From an uncultured Collinsella sp. (GTDB lineage: Bacteria > Actinomycetota > Coriobacteriia > Coriobacteriales > Coriobacteriaceae): 27,937 nt of DNA. The stretch spans positions 1 to 27,937 of the forward strand of contig CAMQHT010000031.1 in assembly GCA_947001705.1 (NCBI GenBank), read 5' to 3'. Positions within the stretch are counted from its first letter, which is position 1. Each line of letters starts with the position of its first letter. Under the pieces are notes generated by a model. That model worked only from the letters and a program-made list of their open reading frames with translations. It did not search any database and was not told the origin of the DNA. This document shows positions 8,419 through 16,336 of the stretch, one piece after another. The translations under genes and the position numbers were made by a program.

Positions 8419-9276
8419 ATGGCACTTGTTACCACCGAAAAGATGCTCAAGGACGCTCAGGCCGGCCACTACGCCGTCGGCGCGTTCAACGTCGAGAACC
8501 TCGAGTTCGTTATGGCCGTTCTGGCCGCTGCCGAGGAGACCAAGTCCCCCGTCATCATGCAGACCACCCCGGGCACCATCAAGACCGCTGGTCTGGACTA
8601 CTTCTACGGCATGGTCAAGGCTGCCGCCGAGCGCGCTTCCGTGCCCGTTGCCCTGCACCTCGATCACGGCGATGGCTATGACCGCTGCATGCAGGCTTTC
8701 CGCACGGGCTACACCTCCGTCATGATCGACGGTTCGCACGAGTCTTTCGAGGACAACATCGCTCTGACCAAGTCCGTCGCCGATGCTGGCCGCGCCATGG
8801 GCGTGCCCGTCGAGGCCGAGCTCGGTAAGGTTGGCGGCAAGGAGGACGACGGTCCCGCGGTTGAGGGCGAGAGCCCCTACACCGATCCGGCCGAGGCCAA
8901 GGAGTTTGTCGAGCGTACCGGCTGCACCTCCCTCGCAATTGGCGTTGGCACCAGCCACGGTGTGTACACGAGCGATCCGCACATCGAGCAGTCCGTGGTC
9001 AAGGCTATCCGCGACGCCGTCGACGTGCCGCTGGTTCTGCACGGCACCTCCGGTGTGCCCGATGAGCAGGTCGCCGAGGCTGTGAAGAACGGCATCTGCA
9101 AGGTCAACTACGCCACCGAGCTGCGTCAGGCCTACACCAAGGGCTTCATGGCCTACATGGCCGAGAATCCTGCCTGCTTCGACCCCAAGAAGCCGGCCAA
9201 GGAGGGTATGCGTGAGATCACCGAGCTGGTTAAGATCCGCATGACCAACCTCAACTCTGTGGGCAAAGCAGAGTAA
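8419..9276 (+). CDS. Class II (zinc) ketose-1,6-bisphosphate aldolase, fructose or tagatose type
   Basis: The enzyme splits fructose-1,6-bisphosphate, or tagatose-1,6-bisphosphate, into dihydroxyacetone phosphate and glyceraldehyde-3-phosphate. The 285-aa protein shows HLDHG with the catalytic Asp82 and zinc ligand His83, VEAELGKVGGKED (131-143), GTSHG with zinc ligand His180, LHGTSG with zinc ligand His208, and KVNYATELR phosphate-binding residues near 228-236. The frame is open from 8269, but the ATG at 8419 starts at the family N-terminus and has GAGGAG ten bases upstream. Sequence alone does not separate fructose from tagatose specificity. The adjoining DeoR regulator and the nearby galactose genes leave a tagatose role open, though codon use looks like a strongly expressed glycolytic gene. 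Confidence 0.92.
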   Translation: MALVTTEKMLKDAQAGHYAVGAFNVENLEFVMAVLAAAEETKSPVIMQTTPGTIKTAGLDYFYGMVKAAAERASVPVALHLDHGDGYDRCMQAFRTGYTSVMIDGSHESFEDNIALTKSVADAGRAMGVPVEAELGKVGGKEDDGPAVEGESPYTDPAEAKEFVERTGCTSLAIGVGTSHGVYTSDPHIEQSVVKAIRDAVDVPLVLHGTSGVPDEQVAEAVKNGICKVNYATELRQAYTKGFMAYMAENPACFDPKKPAKEGMREITELVKIRMTNLNSVGKAE

Positions 9277-9306
9277 CAGCAAGGGCACTCCGACTCGCTA
9301 CATATC

Positions 9307-9437
9307 CCGGGGAGGGACGAGGGCTTAGTTCCCCAATCGTCCTCGGGCATGCAAAAAGCCTCGCTGCGCACTTCGTGCGGCGAGGCTTTTTGCCTCCTGC
9401 GGAAAGATTAGAGAACTAACCCCTCGTCCCTCCCCGG
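9307..9437. repeat. Nested palindromic element A (terminator-like), after the aldolase
   Basis: Outer arms 9307-9338 and 9406-9437 are inverted copies matching at 29 of 32 positions. Inside them is a second stem around CGCACTTCGTGCG, made from AAAAAGCCTCG and CGAGGCTTTTT. The central part (about 9338-9402) is closely similar to the centre of the element at 27758-27892, while the outer arms are not. The T-run in the inner stem could end the aldolase transcript. Confidence 0.85.
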
Positions 9438-9598
9438 TTGACCTACTCGAGGTCGTCGCCCTTGTGGCGTTAGGTCTGAAAATAATAAGAAGCCTTCGCG
9501 CTGCGGAATGATTTTGGAAACTAAGTACGGGGACCCGCCCAAACCGTCCTGCTCAATCGCCCTTGTGGTGTTGGGGCGGAAAGGATGGGGCGCGAGGG

Positions 9599-10222
9599 TT
9601 ATTTGGTTGTTAGGGTTAGTAGGTCGTTGGGGGTTTTGAGGTTGTAGGTGGCGTTTGGGATATCTTGGTGTGATCCCCATGCTGCTCGGGCAAAACTGAC
9701 CCCTGCTGAAGTTGCGCATTGTTCGTCGTAGACGGTGTCGCCAACGTAGACGACGTTGCCAGGATCCGCGCCCGCACGTCGGAGATATTCGAGCATGGGT
9801 GCGGGTGCGGGTTTATGTTCGGTTGTGTCTTCGACAAGGATGGTGTGCTCAAAATACTTATCGAAACCAAGGGGTGCAATTTCTTTTGCGTATTCGTCGC
9901 GCGCACGTGAGGAGACGATGCCAAGTTTGCAGCCGCTATCGGCGAGTGTTGCGATGACTTCAAGCAAACCTGGAAACACGCTGATGGTGCTTTTAAAGCT
10001 GGCGGCAACTTGGCACCAGCGATCCAACGTTGCCTGCGAGTAGATTCCAAGTTTCTCAAGGGCATCCTTGCCGGGTATGCCGAGGGCAAAGTCAAGCTCG
10101 TGTCGGGGAAGCGTTTTGCTGGTCTCTTCTTGGACAATCTGGACAAGCGATGACAGAACGCTTTCTTCGGTATCTGCCAATGTTCCATCAACGTCAAATA
10201 CGATATGGTCAAAGTGCTTCAT
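9599..10222 (-). CDS. HAD-superfamily phosphatase (phosphoglycolate phosphatase-like)
   Basis: This is a small-molecule phosphatase of the haloacid dehalogenase fold. Motif I is FDVDGT (nucleophile Asp10, acid/base Asp12), followed by an alpha-helical type C1 cap (about 18-85). Motif II is the serine of GIVSSR, then a lysine in the HKPAP segment, and motif IV is YVGDTVYDE. Length (207 aa) is normal for the Gph/PgmB-like group; the substrate cannot be told. The ATG at 10222 has AGGAG eight bases upstream. It lies 56 nt after the AraC regulator on the same strand, so the two may be cotranscribed. No clear terminator follows. Confidence 0.88.
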   Translation of the reverse strand: MKHFDHIVFDVDGTLADTEESVLSSLVQIVQEETSKTLPRHELDFALGIPGKDALEKLGIYSQATLDRWCQVAASFKSTISVFPGLLEVIATLADSGCKLGIVSSRARDEYAKEIAPLGFDKYFEHTILVEDTTEHKPAPAPMLEYLRRAGADPGNVVYVGDTVYDEQCATSAGVSFARAAWGSHQDIPNATYNLKTPNDLLTLTTK

Positions 10223-10278
10223 ATAGTAGCTCCTATCCGTTGTTTGCCTGCAAGTTTGATGCAGTGACAGAAGAAGGA

Positions 10279-11217
10279 CTAGCGGGATTTCTGCCTGGTA
10301 CTATCGAGATTCTGCCTCGCTGCTCGATAGCTCGAAGGAGTGCATCCCATTTGTTCTTTAAATACCTGGCCAAGATGGCTTGCTGTCGCAAAGCCGCATT
10401 GGCGCGCGACTGTCTGGACCGTTCGCGTGGTGTGTGCCAAAAGTTCGCAAGCACGGTTTACGCGGTATGCGCGCAGATATGCCGCCGGGGTCGTTCCTGC
10501 GCAAGCTTCGATAATGCGGTAACACTCTCTTTCGCTTACGCCGGCTGCAGATGCCATCTGGGGCACATCTATAGCGGCTGCATAGTTTGCGCGGATAAAG
10601 TCCAGGATTGCCTTGAACTGTACGTCGCGGTTGGTCATCCAAGAGGCGTTGTCGGAGGAAAAGAGCGGTTCGGCCTTGGCGTAAATCTGAATCCAGAGCT
10701 CTGACAAGCTATTCCGAAGCGCCATCTCGTTCTGCGGCCGTTGAAGGTCGTGGTTAAAGGAACTCTTTAGCAAATCGATAAAGGGCATATCGTCAGGGTT
10801 GGTGGGCGACCATTTGAGCACATCGACGCCTCGACATTGCAGCAAAGGATTGATATAGCGCTTTTGAAGGCGTCCCGCGGGATCGCCGAGCATCGACGGC
10901 TGAAAGATATGTAACATTTGAATGGCTGGTGCCGAATTGGGTGATTGCAGCGTGCTGTGCAAAACGCCGCCGTTGATAAAGCCGGCGGACCCTTCCTCAA
11001 AGCGCACGTGTTCATGAGCCGCGCGCGTTCGATAGTCAATCGCTCCCTGCTCCATGTAGAAAAGCTCGACTTCGGAATGCCAGTGCCAGGGGACGGAATT
11101 GCCCGGATAGCGAGCGAATTCTGCGCGTTCGGCAATATAGGGCCAGTCTTCGGCGGTCTCGGGAAACGCTTCCTCGCGTCCTCCGCGGTGCAATTCTATG
11201 TGATCCATGTTTCGCAT
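10279..11217 (-). CDS. AraC-family transcriptional regulator with cupin sensor domain
   Basis: The N-terminal half is an AraC-type cupin, marked by PWHWHSEVELFYMEQGAIDYRT, which in relatives binds a sugar or other small ligand. The C-terminal hundred residues hold both helix-turn-helix motifs: AIDVPQMASAAGVSERECYR and, further on, TVQTVARQCGFATASHLGQVF ending in GCTPSSYR. Length (312 aa) is normal. Two candidate ATGs (11217 and 11208) are three codons apart, and neither has a strong Shine-Dalgarno. The gene precedes the HAD phosphatase on the same strand. The ligand and regulon are not recognisable. Confidence 0.88.
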   Translation of the reverse strand: MRNMDHIELHRGGREEAFPETAEDWPYIAERAEFARYPGNSVPWHWHSEVELFYMEQGAIDYRTRAAHEHVRFEEGSAGFINGGVLHSTLQSPNSAPAIQMLHIFQPSMLGDPAGRLQKRYINPLLQCRGVDVLKWSPTNPDDMPFIDLLKSSFNHDLQRPQNEMALRNSLSELWIQIYAKAEPLFSSDNASWMTNRDVQFKAILDFIRANYAAAIDVPQMASAAGVSERECYRIIEACAGTTPAAYLRAYRVNRACELLAHTTRTVQTVARQCGFATASHLGQVFKEQMGCTPSSYRAARQNLDSTRQKSR

Positions 11218-11242
11218 GGCATCAGTATAAAGCGCGATGGGC

Positions 11243-11452
11243 TTAGATTGCTCTTGCCTGTTCGGGGAACGCCTTGTCTAGGGATGCTTGGAGCTTTTCG
11301 AAGGATGCTCGTAAGTTGAGGCTCTGATCGGCTGAGCGCTTGGTTTTTGTGGTGGGGGAGTCGAGGAGACCGTTTCTCTGTGTCGGGGGGAAGGAGAAAA
11401 GGTCTGCATGTGTTAGGGATGGCTGCTGTGTTGCGTCATTGGAAGAATGCAT
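11243..11452 (-). CDS. Hypothetical 69-aa protein
   Basis: I do not recognise this protein. The case for a real gene is translational: its ATG at 11452 has GAGGAGG ten bases upstream, and it ends in TAA shortly before the AraC gene. It is hydrophilic, rich in Ser, Thr and Lys, with no membrane segment. The last 25 residues (LRASFEKLQASLDKAFPEQ) look like an amphipathic helix. It may instead be the shifted tail of the upstream fragment at 11413-11571, because the two frames overlap. Confidence 0.4.
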   Translation of the reverse strand: MHSSNDATQQPSLTHADLFSFPPTQRNGLLDSPTTKTKRSADQSLNLRASFEKLQASLDKAFPEQARAI

Positions 11453-11571
11453 GCTTTTGCGGCCTCCTCGATATCCACCAAAAGGATGCGCTCGGGGTTT
11501 GCTGCTAGGTCCCGTGCGCTGGCTACATTATGCCGCGAGTGCAGATAGGGAAGCCCTAAAGAAAGGCTTAA
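11413..11571 (-). pseudogene. Possible gene fragment lacking a start
   Basis: A 52-codon frame open between stops has protein-like composition in its middle (SARDLAANPERILLVDIEEAAKA) but no ATG. Its end overlaps the 69-aa ORF in another frame. One frameshift near 11450 would join the two into a longer protein. It could be a decayed gene; support is weak and the family is unknown. Confidence 0.25.
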
Positions 11572-11743
11572 TCAGGTTTGATGTAACAATGAAACCGCAG
11601 GTCAAAGCTATCGAATAACACTCTTGAAAGGTTGGGAGCCTTAAGGGCTTTCTAAGGTTTGTGGCGCAATTGTTGCGTGTATGGGGCATCTGGACGGGTC
11701 CAATTGTGATTCCCCTAGGGAAAACACGGTAAGAGCGGGCGGA

Positions 11744-12730
11744 TTAGCGCTGCGGTGCGGCGGCGCGTACTTGTTCGATGACCTTCTCCATGGTGGTATC
11801 GATGCGGTCTTTTTTGAGCTCACATTCCCAGATGGTTATGGGCGTCCAGCCCATTTCGGTGAGCGCTGCCACGGCGGCACGGTCGCGCTCGACGTTGCGA
11901 CGGAACTTTGTCTCCCAAAACTCAACATTGCGCTTGGGCTGGCTGGGATTGCACTTGGGGCAGCGATGCCAAAAACAGCCGTTGACGAAGATGGCGATCT
12001 TGCGCCCGGGAAAGGCGATATCCGGCTTGCCGGGCACCTTCCATTCCAGACGGTATCCCGTAAGGCCTGCAGCCCGCAGACGCTGGCGTACGAGCAGCTC
12101 GGGCTTGGTGTTGGCGCGCTTGTTGCCCTTCATGGACTTTTTGATGGCGGCGCGACGGCGGACCAGTTCGCGCTCGTCAGCGGAGAGGTCCGAGGTATCG
12201 ATGCCGTCGAGCAGACCTGGTTTGGGGCGTTTTTTGCTACGGCGCTTAGGTGCGCGCTTGGGTTTGGCGGTGGGTTTGTCGGCTGTGTTGGGCGCGGCGT
12301 CATCAGCGGAGCTTGCCTCAAGCCGGTCTTCCTTCAGCTCAATCAGGGCATCGATGAGCCCCTTGTCTGCGGGCATCCATTCCACCGTGGCAAGCGAGGT
12401 GCGCGGAATCCAGCGGACATCAAGCTGGCGGTCGTGCTTCTGAGGCTCATCGGATTCATCGGCGAGCGAGCAGTAGTAACACTCCATGGAGAGATGAAAG
12501 TCGGGGTAGTCATACTCAACGGTGTAGAAATCACGCAGGTTGGTGACGTTTACCTGCAGCTCTTCCATGAGCTCGCGGCGCACGGCGTCTTCGGGCGTCT
12601 CGCCGCGCATGAGCTTGCCGCCGGGGAACTCCCAGAGTCCCTGCATGTCGCCGTAGCCGCGCTGCACGGCAAGCAGCTCGTTAGACCCATCCTTGCGAAT
12701 GATCCCAGCGGCAACATGAACAGTCTTCAA
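11744..12730 (-). CDS. Fusion of a Nudix (MutT-like) hydrolase and a Vsr endonuclease
   Basis: Residues 1-135 are a Nudix hydrolase of the MutT type, which removes damaged nucleotides such as 8-oxo-dGTP. The Nudix box runs from Gly38 to Val60 (Glu44, Arg52, Glu53, Glu56, Glu57), with Gln59 where Gly is usual. Residues 140-172 are a lysine/arginine/proline-rich linker. Residues 195-325 are a very-short-patch repair endonuclease, which nicks at T:G mismatches left by 5-methylcytosine deamination. It has KGNKRANTKPELLVR, GKPDIAF with the catalytic Asp237, FVNGCFWHRCPKC with His255 and metal-binding cysteines, and IWECE. The start is TTG at 12730, with AGAGGA six bases upstream, exactly at the Nudix N-terminus. 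No cytosine methyltransferase is nearby, although Vsr genes normally accompany one. Confidence 0.9.
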   Translation of the reverse strand: MKTVHVAAGIIRKDGSNELLAVQRGYGDMQGLWEFPGGKLMRGETPEDAVRRELMEELQVNVTNLRDFYTVEYDYPDFHLSMECYYCSLADESDEPQKHDRQLDVRWIPRTSLATVEWMPADKGLIDALIELKEDRLEASSADDAAPNTADKPTAKPKRAPKRRSKKRPKPGLLDGIDTSDLSADERELVRRRAAIKKSMKGNKRANTKPELLVRQRLRAAGLTGYRLEWKVPGKPDIAFPGRKIAIFVNGCFWHRCPKCNPSQPKRNVEFWETKFRRNVERDRAAVAALTEMGWTPITIWECELKKDRIDTTMEKVIEQVRAAAPQR

Positions 12731-12770
12731 CAGGAGTCCTCTCTCAACATCAACACGCGACCCTGCACTA

Positions 12771-12788
12771 CCTTACACAACGGTAAGG
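12771..12788. promoter_or_regulatory. Palindrome in the divergent spacer before the ABC transporter
   Basis: CCTTACACAACGGTAAGG is a perfect 6-6-6 inverted repeat, and a further GTAAG follows at 12793-12798. It lies between the divergent Nudix-Vsr and ABC transporter genes. It could be an operator or a short hairpin; no regulator is adjacent. Confidence 0.4.
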
Positions 12789-12871
12789 CAAGCGTAAGCC
12801 ATATCGATGGTAGCCGACTCGGCTTCTTGCGACTATAGATGCCGTAGACTAATCGCAAGAAAGGACTCGGT

Positions 12872-13657
12872 ATGCAAACCACGCAAACGGCGACCCCGGT
12901 ACTGGAGGTCGCGCATCTCGAAAAGGTATATGGAGCACTGGGCAACGTGACCCGCGCGCTCAACGACGTCAGCTTTACCGTCAACCGCGGTGAGTTCGTC
13001 GGCATCATGGGCGCCTCGGGCTCGGGCAAGTCGACGTTGCTCAACTGCGTGTCGACCATCGATAGCGCCACGAGTGGCACCATTCGCATCAACGGCCAGG
13101 ATGTGACGCGCATGAAGCAGGCCAAGCTCTCGCAGTTCCGCCGCGAGGAGCTCGGCTTTATCTTCCAGGACTCCAACCTGCTCGATACGCTCACGGCACG
13201 CGAGAATATCGCCCTGCCGCTCACCATTGCCCGCACAAACTCGGCGGAGATCTCGACCCGCGTGCAGGATGTGGCCGCGCGCCTGTCCATTAGCCAGGTG
13301 CTCGATAAGTACCCCTATCAGATGTCCGGCGGCCAGCAGCAGCGCGTTGCCGCGGCTCGCGCGCTCGTCACCGACCCCACTATGATCATGGCCGACGAGC
13401 CCACCGGCGCCCTCGATTCCAAGAGCGCCCGCCTGCTGCTCGAGAGTCTGGAGGCCCTCAACCGCCGTCTGCGCGCCACCGTGCTCATGGTCACGCATGA
13501 CAGCTTTGCTGCCAGCTACACAAGCCGCGTGCTGTTTATCCGCGACGGCAAGATCTTTACCGAGCTGCGCCGCGGTGACACCGACCGCCGAGAGTTCTTC
13601 GACCGTATTATGGAGGTCGTTGCCATGATGGGCGGTGAGGGCTCCGATGCTCTGTAA
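12872..13657 (+). CDS. ABC transporter ATP-binding protein, BceA/MacB-like
   Basis: This is the ATPase of a two-gene FtsX-type (MacB/BceAB) transporter, typically used for antimicrobial-peptide detoxification or lipid and envelope stress. The 261-aa protein has Walker A GASGSGKST, Q-loop FIFQDSN, the signature MSGGQQQR, Walker B MIMADEPTGALD with the catalytic Glu, and an H-loop in MVTHD. LNDVSFTVNRGEFVGIMG is typical of this subfamily. The ATG at 12872 has AAAGGA seven bases upstream. Its end overlaps the permease start by 11 bases, indicating coupled translation. No BceRS-type two-component system, usual in Firmicutes, lies within the window. Confidence 0.93.
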   Translation: MQTTQTATPVLEVAHLEKVYGALGNVTRALNDVSFTVNRGEFVGIMGASGSGKSTLLNCVSTIDSATSGTIRINGQDVTRMKQAKLSQFRREELGFIFQDSNLLDTLTARENIALPLTIARTNSAEISTRVQDVAARLSISQVLDKYPYQMSGGQQQRVAAARALVTDPTMIMADEPTGALDSKSARLLLESLEALNRRLRATVLMVTHDSFAASYTSRVLFIRDGKIFTELRRGDTDRREFFDRIMEVVAMMGGEGSDAL

Positions 13658-15869
13658 ACTCGCTTGGGGCAACGTCCGCCGCGCCGGGCGCGATTACCTC
13701 GTCTACTTGTTGACGCTCACCCTGGGTGTCACGGTCTTCTATGCCTTTAACACCATCTCGATGCAGGTCGACATCGCTGGCATCAAGGAGGAGGGACTGT
13801 CCGAGCTCATGGGCGGCATGCTCGGCTACCTCACGTACTTTTTGGCCGGCGTTATGGCCTTTTTGATGGTGTATGCCAATAACTTCATCATGAAGCGCCG
13901 CAAAAAGGAGTTTGGCCTGTACCAGGTGCTCGGCATGGGCCGCGGGCGCGTCGCCACGATCATGGCGTTCGAGACCGTGATCGTTTCGGTCGGCGCCTTC
14001 GTCGCTGGTATTATGCTGGGTGTGGGGCTCTCCCAGCTCATGACGTTCTTTACCGCCTCGCTCTTTAAGACGCAGATTGCCGATTTCCACTTCTTTTTCT
14101 CGATGCATGCGTTCAACCTGACCCTTGCCTGCATGCTCGTAATGTTTGTGCTCACGCTACTGCTGAACCTTCGCGCCGTGCGTCGCACTAAGCTCATTGA
14201 GCTCATGGGTGCCGAGCGTCGCAACGAGAGCATCAAGACACGCAACCCCTGGATCGCGATTGCCATCTTTGCCGTGGGCGTGGTGCTTGTGGGCGTGGCC
14301 TATTACCGTCTGCTACGTGATGGGTTCCCGCTAACCGCGACGGACAGCAAGCTGCAAGAGGCCATGAGCCAGTTTGGCATTACGACCGCTATGGTTACAG
14401 TGGGTACTTTTGCCCTGTTCTGGGGACTCTCGGGCATGCTCATCAAGCTGCTGCAGAGCCTGCGCAGCGTGTATTGGCGCGGCCTCAACATGTTTACCGT
14501 GCGCCAGCTTTCGGCCAAGGTCAACACGGTGTGCTTTTCGATGGGCGTTATCGCGATGATCCTGTTTCTGGCCATTACCTCGGTGACCTGCGGCATGTCG
14601 ATCGCCAACGTGATGAACGAGAACCTGGAGCGCTATACGCCGGCGGATATGTCGCAGACGTATATCTATTACGCGTCCGATAGGCTCGACTACTACAAGG
14701 AGTATGTCAATCCTTCCGAGGCCGATCGCATGGTGCTGGCAGACGCAACGGTCGATTTGTACTCTGCATGGCACGGTGATCCATGGCACGGCGATCGTAA
14801 GGGCAAGTCGGCGGACAACAACGACGAGACCGGCAAGAAGGTCAATATTGCCGATGTTGCCGGTGAGCATGTGCAGATCGATTCGTATCTGAGTTACCCG
14901 CTTGGCGGTTCGGATCCTTCGGTGACTCCAAGTGAAATGTGCAAGGCCATGGGCGAAAAGCTTCCCAAGGCGTTCGGGGGTAGCAATGCCGATACGATGG
15001 GTCTGTTTGTGACGCCGGCGAGCCAGTACAACAAACTGCGTCAGATGATGGGCGAGGAGCCGGTGCACATCGGTCACGACCAGTATCTGCTCACGTGTGA
15101 TATGGGCGGCGAGCTGGTCGACCTGTACACCAAGTATATGGCTGGCGGCCATGCCCTTACCTTCGGCGGGCATACGCTCAAGCCCGCAACCGATAAGTCG
15201 GACGAAGATGCGGCGGCCATCGCCAACTCGGCGATGGGCAGTAATCCGGGTACCGTCGTCGTTGCCGACGAGCTGTTGTCCCAACTTAATCTGCAGCCGT
15301 ATTCCAGTAGCCTGCTCGTTAACTACAAACAGGGGATGGATACGACCGAGGCAGACGAGAGTATTAAATACACTGTGCTCGACAATCTGCTCGTTGACGG
15401 CAAGGAGCCGGGGTCGTGGGGAACCTTCATCACACGCTCCGAGATGTACGTGCAAGCAGCGCAAATGAACGGTCTTATTAGCTACCTAGCCATCTACATC
15501 GGCTTTGTATTGGTCGTTGCATGCGCGGCGATTCTGTCGATCCAGCAACTCTCCAACGTGGCCGACGGCAGCCGCAGCTATCGTGTGCTGGCACAGATCG
15601 GCTGCGACGACCGCCAGATTCGCCATTCGGTGATGGCGCAGCAAGCGGTATTCTTCCTGTTCCCGCTGGCAGTGGGCCTGGCACACTCCTTTGTGGCACT
15701 TAAGGTGATCATCGAGCTGGTGAGCATTTTCGGAAATATGAGCATCGGCGGCACCGTGGGCCTCACCTGTGCAATCTTCCTGGCAGCCTATGGTGGCTAC
15801 TTCCTGGTGACCTATCTCATGAGCACCGGCATGGTACAAGCTGCCATCGCCACCCGCTACAGCGATTAA
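13647..15869 (+). CDS. ABC transporter permease, FtsX family, BceB-like
   Basis: This is the membrane partner of the preceding ATPase, 740 aa. The order is an N-terminal membrane helix (YLVYLLTLTLGVTVFYAF), three more helices to about residue 180 with FtsX features and the RAVRRTKLIELMGAERRNES loop, then two pairs of helices. A large hydrophilic extracytoplasmic domain follows (about 325-610), and the last three or four helices reach the C-terminus. This is the ten-helix BceB plan, with a domain somewhat larger than usual. The ATG at 13647 is chosen over GTG 13635 because GAGGG is well placed and the family begins with MLCKLAWGNVRR. The domain probably senses or binds the substrate, which is unknown. 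A strong terminator follows. Confidence 0.9.
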   Translation: MLCKLAWGNVRRAGRDYLVYLLTLTLGVTVFYAFNTISMQVDIAGIKEEGLSELMGGMLGYLTYFLAGVMAFLMVYANNFIMKRRKKEFGLYQVLGMGRGRVATIMAFETVIVSVGAFVAGIMLGVGLSQLMTFFTASLFKTQIADFHFFFSMHAFNLTLACMLVMFVLTLLLNLRAVRRTKLIELMGAERRNESIKTRNPWIAIAIFAVGVVLVGVAYYRLLRDGFPLTATDSKLQEAMSQFGITTAMVTVGTFALFWGLSGMLIKLLQSLRSVYWRGLNMFTVRQLSAKVNTVCFSMGVIAMILFLAITSVTCGMSIANVMNENLERYTPADMSQTYIYYASDRLDYYKEYVNPSEADRMVLADATVDLYSAWHGDPWHGDRKGKSADNNDETGKKVNIADVAGEHVQIDSYLSYPLGGSDPSVTPSEMCKAMGEKLPKAFGGSNADTMGLFVTPASQYNKLRQMMGEEPVHIGHDQYLLTCDMGGELVDLYTKYMAGGHALTFGGHTLKPATDKSDEDAAAIANSAMGSNPGTVVVADELLSQLNLQPYSSSLLVNYKQGMDTTEADESIKYTVLDNLLVDGKEPGSWGTFITRSEMYVQAAQMNGLISYLAIYIGFVLVVACAAILSIQQLSNVADGSRSYRVLAQIGCDDRQIRHSVMAQQAVFFLFPLAVGLAHSFVALKVIIELVSIFGNMSIGGTVGLTCAIFLAAYGGYFLVTYLMSTGMVQAAIATRYSD

Positions 15870-15907
15870 CAAGCGGGCAAAACCGTCGCAAAATCAGAGC
15901 GAATAAC

Positions 15908-15946
15908 CGCCGCGAAGGGAGTCCAGCTCCCTTCGCGGCGTTTTTT
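15908..15946 (+). terminator. Rho-independent terminator of the BceAB-like operon
   Basis: CGCCGCGAAGGGA pairs with its complement across a short loop (15908-15940), followed by six T residues. It lies 38 nt after the permease stop. Confidence 0.88.
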
Positions 15947-15970
15947 GTCTGACTGATGAGTCTCAAGGCC

Positions 15971-16089
15971 AAGTGAGTAGACTTTTTTGGATCTGTCGAG
16001 CATATCGCGGGTGGCGCCCAATAAAACCGCAGGTCAGGGCTGTGGCGTTTTGGGGCGTGCTTGGCCTCCTGCAAAAAGCCTACTCACTT
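15971..16089. repeat. 119-bp element with terminal inverted repeats
   Basis: AAGTGAGTAGACTTTTTT at 15971-15988 returns in inverted form at 16073-16089 with one mismatch. The interior is GC-rich and contains no ORF of note. A stretch from the interior, AAACCGCAGGTCA, also occurs near 11591 in another intergenic region, so the element may be interspersed. It resembles a MITE or a structured RNA; there is no direct sign of which. Confidence 0.55.
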
Positions 16090-16220
16090 AGTTTTTTTCT
16101 GTTAGAAGATCGCCGCGAGGGAAAGCAGCTCTCCTACGGCTGTTGACGTTTGCCCAGATAAAACCTGCCAAAATAAACCCGTCCCTTTTTGGTCGGTGTG
16201 GGTTTTTGGACGCTTGCCCG

Positions 16221-16288
16221 ACGAGAGTGGATAATCTCCCACTTTGAGCGCGAACATGGGCCAAAAACGGGAGATTATCCACTCTCGT
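16221..16288. repeat. Perfect 20-bp inverted repeat
   Basis: ACGAGAGTGGATAATCTCCC (16221-16240) is repeated perfectly inverted at 16269-16288 across a 28-nt loop. It has no T-run, so it is not an ordinary terminator. It lies about 50 nt upstream of the DAHP synthase promoter. It could be an interspersed palindrome or a regulatory dyad. The rest of 15870-16336 shows no gene. Confidence 0.6.
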
Positions 16289-16336
16289 GGTGAGCGGGCC
16301 CTTGTGTCGATTCATTCCCTTTTTAGTAGGCTGTGC

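Noticed and set aside
8419..9276. Firm naming of the aldolase as tagatose-bisphosphate aldolase
   Set aside because: Residues visible here are shared by fructose- and tagatose-specific enzymes; only the neighbourhood hints at tagatose.
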